Below, piece by piece: positions 15,395 to 25,100 of a DNA stretch of 33,814 bases (position 1 is its first letter; every line of letters begins with the position of its first letter). The stretch comes from Sphingosinicella soli (lineage in GTDB: Bacteria > Pseudomonadota > Alphaproteobacteria > Sphingomonadales > Sphingomonadaceae). The notes beneath the pieces were generated by a model that ran no database searches, had not been told where the DNA came from, and was given only the letters and a program-made list of their open reading frames with translations. Location of the stretch: contig NZ_JACHNZ010000041.1 of NCBI RefSeq assembly GCF_014199685.1, forward strand, positions 1 through 33,814, written 5' to 3'. The translations under genes were made by a program, and so were the position numbers.

Positions 15395-16912
15395 ATGGCG
15401 GGAGTGTATGCAGCGTTGGAGGAAGCGCTGTGCCGTGCTGGCGACGCGACGATCATCGAATGGGCTGGGCGTGCCCTGCATGGCGGTGATGTCATCGCGG
15501 GGGCCGAGGCAGCCGCAGGCGTGCTCGCAGCATCAGGGGTGGGCGCCGGGGACCGTGTCCTCGTCCAGGTCGAGAAATCCCTGGAGGCGGTATTCCTCTA
15601 TCTTGCCGTGCTCCGACAGGGCGCGGTGTTTGTGCCCCTCAACACGGGCTATCGCACGAAGGAATTCGCATACTTTCTCGATGACGCATCGCCCGGGCTC
15701 GTTATCTGCGATCCGTCCGCCGCGGACGAATATGCGCCGATGGTTCATGGCGCAGGCGCGCAGCTGCTGACGCTGGATGCCAACGGCGAAGGCACATTCT
15801 CGGATCAGGCGAGCGGCATCAAGGCCACTGTTGATGCCGCCCTGGTCGAGGACCACGCTCTCGCCGCCATGATCTACACGTCCGGCACCACCGGGCGATC
15901 CAAGGGCGCGATGCTCAGCCAGGCCAATCTGCTCAGCAATGCGCTTGCGCTCGGCCGGATCTGGGACATGTCGCGAAGCGATGTGCTGGTCCACGCGCTG
16001 CCGCTGTTCCACATCCACGGGCTGTTCATCTCCCTGAACACGGCTTTGCTCGCCGGCACGTGCATACGGCTGCTGCCGCGCTTCGACATAACGCTGGTCC
16101 TCGACGCATTGCCCGGCGCAACGGTCTTCATGGGTGTGCCGACCTATTATGTCCGCCTTCTCGGCGAGGCCCGCTTCGAACGGGAGGCGACGAAGGGTCT
16201 TCGGCTTTGCATTTCCGGATCGGCGCCGCTGCTGCTCGAAACATTCGATGCGTTCGAGGAGAGGACCGGCAGGGCGCTGCTCGAGCGTTACGGGATGTCG
16301 GAATGCGGGGTCATCGCCTCCAACCTTCCCGGCGCCGGAATTCGCCGCGGCGCGGTCGGCCTGCCCCTGCCGGGTGTCGACATGCGGATCGCAGGTGACG
16401 ACGGATCGGCACTGCCTGCGAACACGATCGGTTCGGTGGAGGTGCGAGGGCCGGGCGTGTTCTGCGGCTACTGGCGGATGCCGGAGAAGACGCGGGCCGA
16501 GTTTCGGCCGGACGGCTTCTTCATCACCGGCGACCTCGGGCGGGTCGACGGCGAGGGCTACCTGCATCTCGTCGGTCGTGCGAAGGACATGGTGATCAGC
16601 GGCGGCCTCAACGTCTACCCGAGTGAGGTCGAGGCGGCCATCGATGCGCTCGCCGGCGTTGATGAGAGCGCCGTTATCGGTGTTCCTCACGCGGACTTCG
16701 GGGAAGCGGTGGTGGCGGTCGTCCGCTTGCAGCCGGGCGAACGCGGCGACGCGGAGGCTGTCATCCGCGCGCTCAAGGGGGAACTGGCCGCGTTCAAGGT
16801 GCCCAAGGCGGTCGTGTTCACCGACGATCTGCCGCGCAACACGATGGGAAAGGTTGAAAAGGCGGCGCTCCGCAATGCGCATGCCGCCCTGTTCGCATCG
16901 GTAGCGGCGTGA
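15395..16912 (+). CDS. matB: Malonyl-CoA synthetase (AMP-forming, MatB-like)
   Basis: 505 residues, about the length of Rhizobium MatB. The ATP/phosphate loop is MIYTSGTTGRSKGAML (about 158-173), the adenylate motif RYGMSECGVIASN near 297 (MatB proteins have a similar RYGMTE run followed by SN), then GDLGRVDGEGYLHLVGRAKDM and the C-terminal catalytic lysine in LPRNTMGKVEK. It joins malonate (or a methyl-substituted malonate) to CoA in the cytoplasm. The start is ATG 15395: GGAGG stands seven bases upstream. The next gene is malonyl-CoA decarboxylase, overlapping at GTGATG, which makes the malonate assignment strong. First gene of a matB-matA-gntR-MFS operon. Confidence 0.92.
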   Translation: MAGVYAALEEALCRAGDATIIEWAGRALHGGDVIAGAEAAAGVLAASGVGAGDRVLVQVEKSLEAVFLYLAVLRQGAVFVPLNTGYRTKEFAYFLDDASPGLVICDPSAADEYAPMVHGAGAQLLTLDANGEGTFSDQASGIKATVDAALVEDHALAAMIYTSGTTGRSKGAMLSQANLLSNALALGRIWDMSRSDVLVHALPLFHIHGLFISLNTALLAGTCIRLLPRFDITLVLDALPGATVFMGVPTYYVRLLGEARFEREATKGLRLCISGSAPLLLETFDAFEERTGRALLERYGMSECGVIASNLPGAGIRRGAVGLPLPGVDMRIAGDDGSALPANTIGSVEVRGPGVFCGYWRMPEKTRAEFRPDGFFITGDLGRVDGEGYLHLVGRAKDMVISGGLNVYPSEVEAAIDALAGVDESAVIGVPHADFGEAVVAVVRLQPGERGDAEAVIRALKGELAAFKVPKAVVFTDDLPRNTMGKVEKAALRNAHAALFASVAA

Positions 16913-18135
16913 TGCACCTTCCAGACTTCCAGGCACTGCTGAAGCGCTCGCTGTCACCGGCCTCGCCGTCGGCAATCGCTCTCACCCGCCAGTTGGCCAG
17001 GGGGAGCGGGGATGCGGCCGGCCCGCATGTCGCCAACGCCCTCGCCGCCGAATTGAGCGGGCTCGACGATGGCAGGCTCGGTGAATATTTCGCCGTCGTC
17101 GCGAACGAACTGCGCGCGGAATGGCAGACTGTCATCCATCAGCTCAACCTCGCGGAGCGCGGGACGGCATTGCTCGTCGACCTTCGGCGCAGACTGCTGG
17201 CGCTCGCGAAATCCCGGCCGGAGCTGGCGCAGCTCGAACGTGAATTGCAAAAGATCCTGACATCCTGGTTCAATGGCGGCTTCCTGACGCTCCGCCGCAT
17301 CGATTGGGACAGTCCCGCAAGCCTGCTCGAACGGCTCATGAAGTACGAGGCGGTGCATCCGATCACGAGCTGGCCAAACATGCGCCGGCGTCTCGCCGCC
17401 GATCGTCGCTGCTTCGGATTCTTCCATCCCGCCCTGCCCGATGAGCCGTTGATCTTCGTGCAGGTTGCCCTCACGCGCGAGATAAGCCCCTGCATAAGCG
17501 CGATCCTGGAGGCGCCTGTCGCCGAGGATCAGGCGCCGACCACGGCGATCTTCTACTCGATCAGCAACTGCCAGAGAGGCCTGAACGGCATCCCTTTCGG
17601 CAACCTCCTGATCAAGCGCGTCGTTACGGCATTGCACAAAGAGCTGCCGAGCCTCACCACCTTTTCCACCCTGTCGCCAATCCCTGGCTTCAGGCGCTGG
17701 CTTGAACGCAGCGGCGAAGAGAAAACCGGCTTGTCCGATGGAGACAAAGCGTTGCTCGAGATGCCGCGGTGGTGGGACAGCCCGGAGAGCTTCAAGGCCC
17801 TCGAATTGCCGCTTAGGCGGGCGGCGGCGCGTTATCTGACGTGCGCGTCGGAAGGCCGCGCGGCAGATCCGGTGGCGCACTTTCATCTCTCCAATGGCGC
17901 GCGGGTCGAGCGGATCAACTGGGGCGCGAATCTCTCCGACAGCGGGCTCGAGGAAAGCTACGGCCAGATGGTCAATTACCGCTACCGCCTGGACCGCATC
18001 GAGAAGTCGCAGGAGGACTATCGCCTGGGTAGGATCGCCCGGACGCGCTCGATAAACTCACTTTTGCGCACGCCGATGCGGATGCCTTTCTTCGGATCGG
18101 ACGTGCAGTCTCGCAGGAGCGTCGCCCATGGTTGA
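16912..18135 (+). CDS. matA: Malonyl-CoA decarboxylase (MatA-like)
   Basis: About 407 residues of the MCD family. A helical N-terminal domain (LVDLRRRLLALAKSRPELAQLERELQKIL) is followed by the acetyltransferase-like catalytic domain: MKYEAVHPITSW, then SNCQRGLNGIPFGNLLIKRVV, the serine motif TFSTLSPIPGF (about 248-258) and the histidine motif HFHLSNGARVERINW (about 322). These match the conserved Ser/His regions of MCD. It decarboxylates malonyl-CoA to acetyl-CoA. The ATG at 16912 overlaps the matB stop (TGATG); a GTG at 16909 is in frame and also overlaps. No targeting peptide is seen. Confidence 0.93.
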   Translation: MHLPDFQALLKRSLSPASPSAIALTRQLARGSGDAAGPHVANALAAELSGLDDGRLGEYFAVVANELRAEWQTVIHQLNLAERGTALLVDLRRRLLALAKSRPELAQLERELQKILTSWFNGGFLTLRRIDWDSPASLLERLMKYEAVHPITSWPNMRRRLAADRRCFGFFHPALPDEPLIFVQVALTREISPCISAILEAPVAEDQAPTTAIFYSISNCQRGLNGIPFGNLLIKRVVTALHKELPSLTTFSTLSPIPGFRRWLERSGEEKTGLSDGDKALLEMPRWWDSPESFKALELPLRRAAARYLTCASEGRAADPVAHFHLSNGARVERINWGANLSDSGLEESYGQMVNYRYRLDRIEKSQEDYRLGRIARTRSINSLLRTPMRMPFFGSDVQSRRSVAHG

Positions 18136-18796
18136 AGCTGTGATCAACACGCGCGCGTCGACCGCGTATCTTCGCATCCGGGAGGCGATCATCGTCGGGC
18201 GGTATCAGCCGGGCGCCCGGCTCCACGTTCATGATCTGGCCAGCGAGCTCAAGATCGGCCCCAGCCCCATTCGGGAAGCGCTGAACCGTCTTGTCAGCGA
18301 CGGCCTTGTCTCGCTGCAGGACCAGCGTGGATTCCGGGTGGCGTCGCTCGATCTCTCTGACCTCGACGATCTGACCGACGCGCGCTGCTGGGCGAACGAA
18401 GCCGCGCTTCGGGCCTCGATCCAGCGCGGCGGTCAGGAGTGGGAAGAGCGCCTTATCCTCATGCTGCACCGCCTTCGCAGGGCGCCGCGTCTTGTCGAAG
18501 TCGAGACCGGACTGCGCGGCGAGCAATGGGAAAGCGCCCACGACGAGTTTCACAATGCGCTGATCGGCGCCTGCGGCTCATCCTGGATGCAGGCGTTCTG
18601 CCAGAAGACCTCCGACGCGGCAGCGCGCTATCGCGCCATCTCGCGAAGCGCGATCGCCGGTCAACGCGGCGATGAGGAGGAGCACATGGCGATCGCTGAA
18701 GCGGCGATTGCGCGAAACGAAGACAAGGCCGTGGGTCTGCTCACCGAGCATCTGCGGCGTACGCGCGATCTCGTTGCGAACAATTGGCAGCGCTGA
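18128..18796 (+). CDS. GntR-family regulator with FCD domain (MatR-like by position)
   Basis: 222 residues. The N-terminal winged helix-turn-helix is complete (AYLRIREAIIVGRYQPGARLHVHDLASELKIGPSPIREALNRLVSDGLVSL, about 14-65), followed by an all-helical FCD ligand-binding domain with an EFHNALIGACG stretch and the terminal HLRRTRDLV. Such regulators usually repress the neighbouring catabolic operon and respond to its substrate. The start overlaps the end of matA by eight bases, so the gene is read as part of the malonate operon. The palindrome at 15348-15359 is a candidate operator. Confidence 0.9.
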   Translation: MVEAVINTRASTAYLRIREAIIVGRYQPGARLHVHDLASELKIGPSPIREALNRLVSDGLVSLQDQRGFRVASLDLSDLDDLTDARCWANEAALRASIQRGGQEWEERLILMLHRLRRAPRLVEVETGLRGEQWESAHDEFHNALIGACGSSWMQAFCQKTSDAAARYRAISRSAIAGQRGDEEEHMAIAEAAIARNEDKAVGLLTEHLRRTRDLVANNWQR

Positions 18797-18825
18797 GCTG
18801 CATCCTCGAATTCGAAAGTCTCTGA

Positions 18826-20202
18826 ATGCCTGAAGTCACCCCCGCCGCAATCGAGCCTGACGACGAGACGCGCAAAGAGAAGGCCGATCTCGGTGCTCTG
18901 CTCGACGCGGCGCCGGTGCGGCGCGGCCACATCGTCACGACGGCCGTGCTGCTTTGCGTTCTGCTGATCGACGGGTTCGACCTCGCGGTGACCGGGCAAA
19001 TCCTGCCCGCGATCGCCGCCACGCTCGGCGTGACCACTGCCAGCCTCACCGGGGCCTTCGCCATGCAGCCCATTGGTCAGGCGCTGGGCGGGGTGCTCCT
19101 GTCACCGCTGGTTGACGCCTACGGTCGCAAGCGCACGCTGATGGTGCTTCTGGCGCTATTATCGGCGGTCACCCTGCTCAGCGTGTTCGTGAGCAGCGTT
19201 GCCGAATTCGCGGCAACCCGCTTCGTCGCCGGCATGCTGGGCGGCGGGTTGCTGCCGGCAGTTGCAAGCCTGGTTGCCGATATCTCGCCGATCAAACGGC
19301 GTTCGGCCATGGTTGGCATCGTCTATTCGGGCCTCGGCGTCGGCACCGTGCTCGCCAGCGTGCTCGTGGCCGTATCGCTCGATCACGTGGGCTGGCAGGG
19401 AATGTATGTGATGGGGGCATTGGCACCGCTGCTGATCATCGCGCCGGTGCTGTTCCTCATCCCGGAGTCGCCTCTGCACCTGGCGCGCAAATCCGCATCG
19501 CCGGCGCATATTCTCGGTGCCCTGCGCAAGCTGGGCATCATGCTCCCCCCCGGCACCCGCTTCCGCGAGCCGCCAGTGCGGACCGGTAGCCGCATTTCGA
19601 TCATCGAGGTCTTTCGCGACCGTCGCGCCGGTTTCACGCTGGTGCTCTGGCTGACCTGCATCTGCGGCCAGATCAGCGTGCATCTGTTTACGCTCGGCGC
19701 GATCTTCTTCCATGAATTCGGAGCCGTACCGCTCACAAGCTACGCCGCTTATGCCTCGGTCGGAGGCCTCGCCGCCATCGTCGCAAGCCTGTCGACCGGT
19801 TTCGTGCTGGACCGCTTCGGGCGCTACCGCGTGATCGCGGTCTACGCGCTCATCGGCACGCTTTCGCTGGTCGGGATGGGGGTCTTTCCGTTCGGAAGCG
19901 CGGGCTTCGTTGCCGCCATCATCTGCGCCGGCTTCTTCGCGGTGGGCACGTATCAGTCGCTCAACATCCTCACCCCCATCGTCTATCCGGCCGCATTGCG
20001 CAGCGCAGCGGTCGGCTGGAAGGGCGGCGCCTCGCGGCTCGGCAGCAGCGCGGCCCCCCTTATCGCTGCGGCATTGCTGTCACAGCAACTGGGCCTGCAG
20101 GTCGCCATGTCCGTGGCTGCTGTACCGCTCCTGCTGGTGGCCGCACTGGCGCCGGCGCTTGCGGTCCTGGAGCGGCGAATGCTTTCGCCGAGCGATGCGT
20201 GA
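18826..20202 (+). CDS. MFS transporter, aromatic acid:H+ symporter (AAHS)-like
   Basis: 458 residues with about 12 membrane segments. A hydrophilic N terminus of about 35 residues precedes TM1, which ends in LLIDGFDLAVTGQILPAI; the DGFD motif in TM1 is typical of the AAHS group. The MFS loop motif between TM2 and TM3 appears as PLVDAYGRKRT, and IPESPLHLARK follows TM6. The second half contains GFVLDRFGRYRVI. It probably imports an organic acid with protons across the inner membrane. It starts 29 bases after the GntR gene and belongs to the malonate operon, where MatC-type carriers of another family would be expected. Confidence 0.88.
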   Translation: MPEVTPAAIEPDDETRKEKADLGALLDAAPVRRGHIVTTAVLLCVLLIDGFDLAVTGQILPAIAATLGVTTASLTGAFAMQPIGQALGGVLLSPLVDAYGRKRTLMVLLALLSAVTLLSVFVSSVAEFAATRFVAGMLGGGLLPAVASLVADISPIKRRSAMVGIVYSGLGVGTVLASVLVAVSLDHVGWQGMYVMGALAPLLIIAPVLFLIPESPLHLARKSASPAHILGALRKLGIMLPPGTRFREPPVRTGSRISIIEVFRDRRAGFTLVLWLTCICGQISVHLFTLGAIFFHEFGAVPLTSYAAYASVGGLAAIVASLSTGFVLDRFGRYRVIAVYALIGTLSLVGMGVFPFGSAGFVAAIICAGFFAVGTYQSLNILTPIVYPAALRSAAVGWKGGASRLGSSAAPLIAAALLSQQLGLQVAMSVAAVPLLLVAALAPALAVLERRMLSPSDA

Positions 20203-20393
20203 TGGCTTTGCGGGTCTCTCGCCGGCGCGGATCAGCCAATACGCGCAAGCTTTTCGAACGGGCAAAACTTAGACTTTGTCCATGCCTGCCCCGAGCCGAG
20301 CCAAAGTGCGAATGACCCGGGCGCGCGCAGTCACACATCGCGGTTCGCGTTGCCGCGCTGTCCGCTCCACCGCCGTCGATCGGAGGCGAGCCT
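20203..20393. other. Gap between MFS gene and IlvD/Edd gene
   Basis: 191 bases without a convincing gene. No intrinsic terminator or clear promoter could be recognised. GGAGG at 20382-20386 is the ribosome binding site of the dehydratase gene. Confidence 0.6.
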
Positions 20394-22124
20394 GTGCCGA
20401 ATGAAGGAAAACGCGTGCTGCGGTCGCAGTCCTGGTTCGCAGGGCGCGGTGCGCAGAACTTCGCGAACCGCAGCTGGGTCCGCAGTCGCGGCGTACCGAT
20501 GGACCACTTCGACGGGCGCCCCGTGGTGGGGATCTGCAACACCTGGTCGGAGCTGACCCCTTGCAACTCGCACTTCCGCGACCTGGCGCAATATGTCCGC
20601 GAAGGCATTCTCGAGGCGGGCGGCGTGCCCATGGAGTTTCCGGTCACCTCGCCCGGCGAAATGCTCACCCGGCCGACAGCCATGCTGCTGCGCAATCTGT
20701 GCAGCATGGACGTCGAGGAAACGCTCCGCGGCAATCCGCTGGATGGCGTGGTTCTGCTCATGGGCTGCGACAAGACGACCCCGGCGCTGCTGATGGGTGC
20801 TGCCAGCGTCAATCTGCCCACCATCGGTCTGTCGGCGGGCCCGATGTTCAACGGAAGCTTTCGCGGCAAGCCCTTCGGCATCAAAGACGCGTGGGAAATG
20901 GCGGCGGACATGCGCGCCGGACGGGCGACCAACGCAGATTTCGAGGAGGCGGAGAGTTGCCTTACCCGCACGGTGGGGGTCTGCAACGTGATGGGCACGG
21001 CCTCGACGATGGCCTCTATGGTCGAGGTGCTGGGCGTCGGGCTGCCGGACAACGCCTCGATTCCCGCGATGGATGCCCGGCGGAGGGTGATGGCGCGCAT
21101 GGCCGGCCGCCGCATCGTCGACATGGTGCGCGAGGATCTGACGCTCGACAAACTGCTCACCCGCGAAGCGTTCGAGAATGCCATAAAGGTTAACGCGGCG
21201 ATCGGCGGCTCGACCAATGCCGTCATCCATCTGACGGCGGTTGCGCGGCGGATGGAGGTGCAGCTGGATATCGAGGATTGGCACAAGGTCGGGCGCGGCG
21301 TGCCCACGCTGCTCAACCTCCAGCCGTCCGGCAGCTACATGATGCAGGACTTCCACGAGGCAGGCGGGTTGCCGGTGATCATCCGCGACCTGTGCGCGTC
21401 AGGAATCCTGCATGGCGATGCCCTCACCGTGACCGGCAGGACGCTGGCCGAGAACAATGCGGACGCCATCTGCCGGAATCCGGAGGTGATCCATAGCGTG
21501 GCAAAGCCTTTCATGGCCGATTCGGGGGTCGCGATCCTGCGCGGCAATCTTTGCCCCGACGGCGCCGTCATCAAGCCATCGGCTGCCGAAGGGCGACTGC
21601 TCAAGCACACGGGGCGCGCAGTGGTTTTCGAAAACCAGGAAGACCTCATGCGGCGGGTCGACGACCCGGATCTCGATATCGACCCCGATTCGGTGATGGT
21701 CCTGAAGAACTGTGGTCCAAAAGGCTTTCCGGGCATGCCGGAGCTGGGAATGCTGCCGATTCCGGCTAAGCTTCTGAAACAGGGCGTGACGGACATGGTG
21801 CGCATCTCGGACGCCCGCATGAGCGGAACGTCGTTCGGGGCTGTGGTGTTGCACGTTTCGCCCGAGGCGGCCGTGGGCGGAGCGCTTGCCGTGGTGCGCG
21901 ATGGCGACTTGATCGAGCTCGACGTTGCCGCGCGGCGGCTTGAACTGCTCATTTCGGAGCAGGAATTGCAGGAACGGCTGGCAGCATGGCAAGCCCCCGA
22001 CCCTGTGGTCACGCGGGGATACGTCAAGTTGTACGTCGATACCGTCAACCAGGCCCATGAGGGCTGCGATCTGCAATTTCTGGTGGGCAAGAGCGGCAGC
22101 GACGCGCCGGCGGCTCAGCACTGA
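20394..22124 (+). CDS. IlvD/Edd-family dehydratase (dihydroxy-acid or sugar-acid dehydratase)
   Basis: 576 residues. Three cysteines stand where the cluster ligands of the [2Fe-2S] members are found: C57 (WSELTPCN), C125 (GCDKTTPA) and C197 (GVCNVMGTAST); K127 in the second motif would be the modified lysine. The catalytic serine motif appears near the C terminus as DARMSGTSFGAVVLH. The opening LRSQSWFAGRG is closer to sugar-acid dehydratases (arabinonate/xylonate group) than to housekeeping IlvD, in my judgement. It converts 2,3-dihydroxy acids to 2-oxo-3-deoxy acids. The start is GTG 20394, supported by GGAGG seven bases upstream. It lies 21 bases before the fused oxidoreductase gene, so both are probably co-transcribed. 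Confidence 0.9.
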   Translation: MPNEGKRVLRSQSWFAGRGAQNFANRSWVRSRGVPMDHFDGRPVVGICNTWSELTPCNSHFRDLAQYVREGILEAGGVPMEFPVTSPGEMLTRPTAMLLRNLCSMDVEETLRGNPLDGVVLLMGCDKTTPALLMGAASVNLPTIGLSAGPMFNGSFRGKPFGIKDAWEMAADMRAGRATNADFEEAESCLTRTVGVCNVMGTASTMASMVEVLGVGLPDNASIPAMDARRRVMARMAGRRIVDMVREDLTLDKLLTREAFENAIKVNAAIGGSTNAVIHLTAVARRMEVQLDIEDWHKVGRGVPTLLNLQPSGSYMMQDFHEAGGLPVIIRDLCASGILHGDALTVTGRTLAENNADAICRNPEVIHSVAKPFMADSGVAILRGNLCPDGAVIKPSAAEGRLLKHTGRAVVFENQEDLMRRVDDPDLDIDPDSVMVLKNCGPKGFPGMPELGMLPIPAKLLKQGVTDMVRISDARMSGTSFGAVVLHVSPEAAVGGALAVVRDGDLIELDVAARRLELLISEQELQERLAAWQAPDPVVTRGYVKLYVDTVNQAHEGCDLQFLVGKSGSDAPAAQH

Positions 22125-22145
22125 TACGCGATTAGGAGAACGATC

Positions 22146-25100
22146 TTGGAAACCGCTTTGGCCCGCGACGTCGAGACGCTGGACGACCGTTACCGGGTCA
22201 AGGACGGCTGGGTCTACATGACAGGCATACAGGCGCTGGTGCGCCTGCCGCTGCAGCAGCGCGCGCGCGATGATGCGGCCGGATGGAATACGGGCGGCTA
22301 CATCTCGGGCTACCGCGGGTCGCCACTGGGCCGTTATGACATGGAACTCTGGGCCGCCGACAAGGCGCTCAAGGACGCGAACATCGTGTTCCGCGCCGGC
22401 CTGAACGAAGACCTCGCCGCCACTGCGATTTGGGGCGCGCAGTACGTTGGCACCTTCCCGGGTGCCAAGGTCGAGGGCGTCTTCGGCATCTGGTACGGCA
22501 AGGGCCCGGGCGTCGATCGTTCGGGCGATGTCCTGCGCCATGCCAACCAGGCCGGCACATCGCCGAAGGGCGGCGTGTTGTGCCTGGCGGGGGACGACCA
22601 CGGGGCGAAAAGCTCCTCGGTCGCCAACTTCTCCGATACCATCCTCATGGCCGTTGGCATTCCCGTGCTCTACCCGTCCAACACGCAGGAATTGCTGGAC
22701 TACGGCCTTCATGGCATCGCCATGAGCCGCTTTTCGGGTTGCTGGGTGGGCATGAAGGTGGTGACCGACGTCGTCGAAGGCGGCGGATCGGTGTACGTGG
22801 GCGCGGACGCTCCCGCAATCACCATGCCCGAACCGCCGAGCCAGCCCAGAGACCCGTTCGGCGCGGGCTATAACATTCGCGGCTTCGACATGCCGCTTCC
22901 GCAGGAAGATCGGCTGTACAACCACAAGCATGCCGCGGTGCTCGCTTATGCGCGGGCCAATCAGCTCAACCGCATCGTCGCAGCGCCGCACGGGGCCGGT
23001 GTCGGCGTCATTGCGGCGGGCAAGGCGTGGCAAGACGTTCTGCAGGCGCTGGGGCGCAACAGTGAGGCGGCGGGTGGCGAGCAAAGCCGGTTCGCCGATC
23101 TCAAGCTGTTGAAAATCGGTTTGGTCTGGCCGCTGGATCCGCAGATCGTGCGCGAATTTGCGCAGGGGCTGCACACCATCGTGGTGGTCGAAGAAAAGCG
23201 GCCCGTGCTGGAAGACCAGGTGCGCACCATCCTCTATGGCCGCGCCGACGCACCGCGTCTGGTGGGCAAGAGTTTCGAGGCCGGGCCGTTCGAGCCGGGC
23301 CGCGCCGACGTCGCGTTTCCGAACGCCAGCGAGATTTCCCCCACGATGGTGGCCGACGTGCTGGCCCGTGTGCTGGGTCACGATGCGCCGGTGGCCGCGC
23401 AGCCCGTCAGCCCGTCCGCGAAGGTGCCGGGCCCGACGCGTGTGGCCGGCTTCTGCTCAGGCTGCCCACACAATCGCTCGACAAAGGTGCCAGCAGGCAG
23501 CCGCGCGCTGGCCGGCATCGGCTGCCACAGCATGGCGCTGCTGGTGAACCCGCAGCAAACCACCACCTGGTCGCATATGGGCGCCGAAGGCGTGATGTGG
23601 CTCGGCCAGCAGCCGTTCACCGCCGAGCGCCACGTGTTCGCCAACATCGGCGATGGCACGCTGGCGCACTCAGGATATCTTGCGATCCGCCAGGCCGTCG
23701 CGGCGCAGGTGCCGATCACCTACAAGGTGCTGTACAACGGCTTCGTGTCCATGACGGGGGGACAGCCTGTCGAGGGCAACCTCAGCCCGCAGCAGATCCT
23801 CGCGGGCTTCGCGGCAGAGGGCATCCGCAAGATGGCGGTCGTCACCGACGAGCCGGATCGCTATGCCGGAGTGTCTCTGCCCGAGGGCGTCAGCGTGCAT
23901 CACCGCACCGCGATGGACGCCGTGCAGCGCGAGTTCCGCGAATATTCAAACGTGTCGGTGATCCTGTACGATCAGGCGTGCGCGGCGGAAAGGCGGCGGT
24001 TACGCAAGCGAGGCAAGCTGCCTGACCCCGACAAGCGCGCGTTCATCAACGCAGCCGTCTGCGAAGGCTGCGGCGATTGCGGCGCGGTTTCAAACTGCAT
24101 GTCGATCGAGCCGCTCGAGACCGAACTCGGCCGCAAGCGCCGGATCAACCAGGGCACCTGCAACAAGGACTATTCCTGCGTGGAAGGGTTCTGCCCCAGC
24201 TTCGTCACCGTCGAGGGCGGCAGGCTGCGACGGGCAGCTGCGCGTGTCGATACAGGCGCCCCCTCTCGCCCCTATCCGCACGCCCTGCCCGAGCCTGACA
24301 TCGCGCCGCTCGAACGCGTGCACAGTGTGTTGATCGGCGGTATCGGCGGGACGGGCGTTGTCACCATCGGCCAGACCCTGGCCGTGGCAGCGCATCTCGA
24401 AGGGCGCTACAGCTCCAATCTCGATGTAACCGGCTTCTCCCAGAAATACGGGGCCGTGACCTCCCACGTGCGCTTTGCGCCCGATCCCCAGATGCTCCAC
24501 GCCACGCGCATTGGCGTTGGTGAGGCGGATGCCTTGATCGGCTGCGATCTTATTGTCGCGGCGTCGGACGAAGCGCTCGCGAGCCTGCCGGCCGGTCACG
24601 GACGCGCGGTTGTATCGACGGAACTCGTGCCCACCAGTGATTTCGCGCGCAACCCCGATTGGCAGGTCGATCCGAAGGCACTCATTGCGCGGATCGAGGC
24701 TGCGGTGGGCAAGGCCGGTCTTGTGTTGATGAATGGCCAGCGTCTGGCCACTGCGTTGGTCGGCGATCCGATCGGGGTGAATATGTTCATGCTGGGCGCG
24801 GCCTGGCAATGCGGGCTCGTTCCTTTGGGCAGGGCGGCGATCGAGCGGGCCATCGAGCTCAACGGCGCGGCCGTGCCCATGAACAAGGAGGCGTTTCTCT
24901 GGGGGCGCCGCGCCGCCCACGATCTGTCGGCGGTGGAGGCGTATCTGCACGACCGGCAGCCGGCCAGGGTTATCCCATTCGTGCCGCGCCAGACTCAAGG
25001 GCTCGACCAGATCGTCGCGCATCGTGTCGAACATTTGCGGGCGCACAGCGGCGAGACCCATGTGCCCGCGTACACCGCGCTGGTCGAAAAGGTGCGGACG

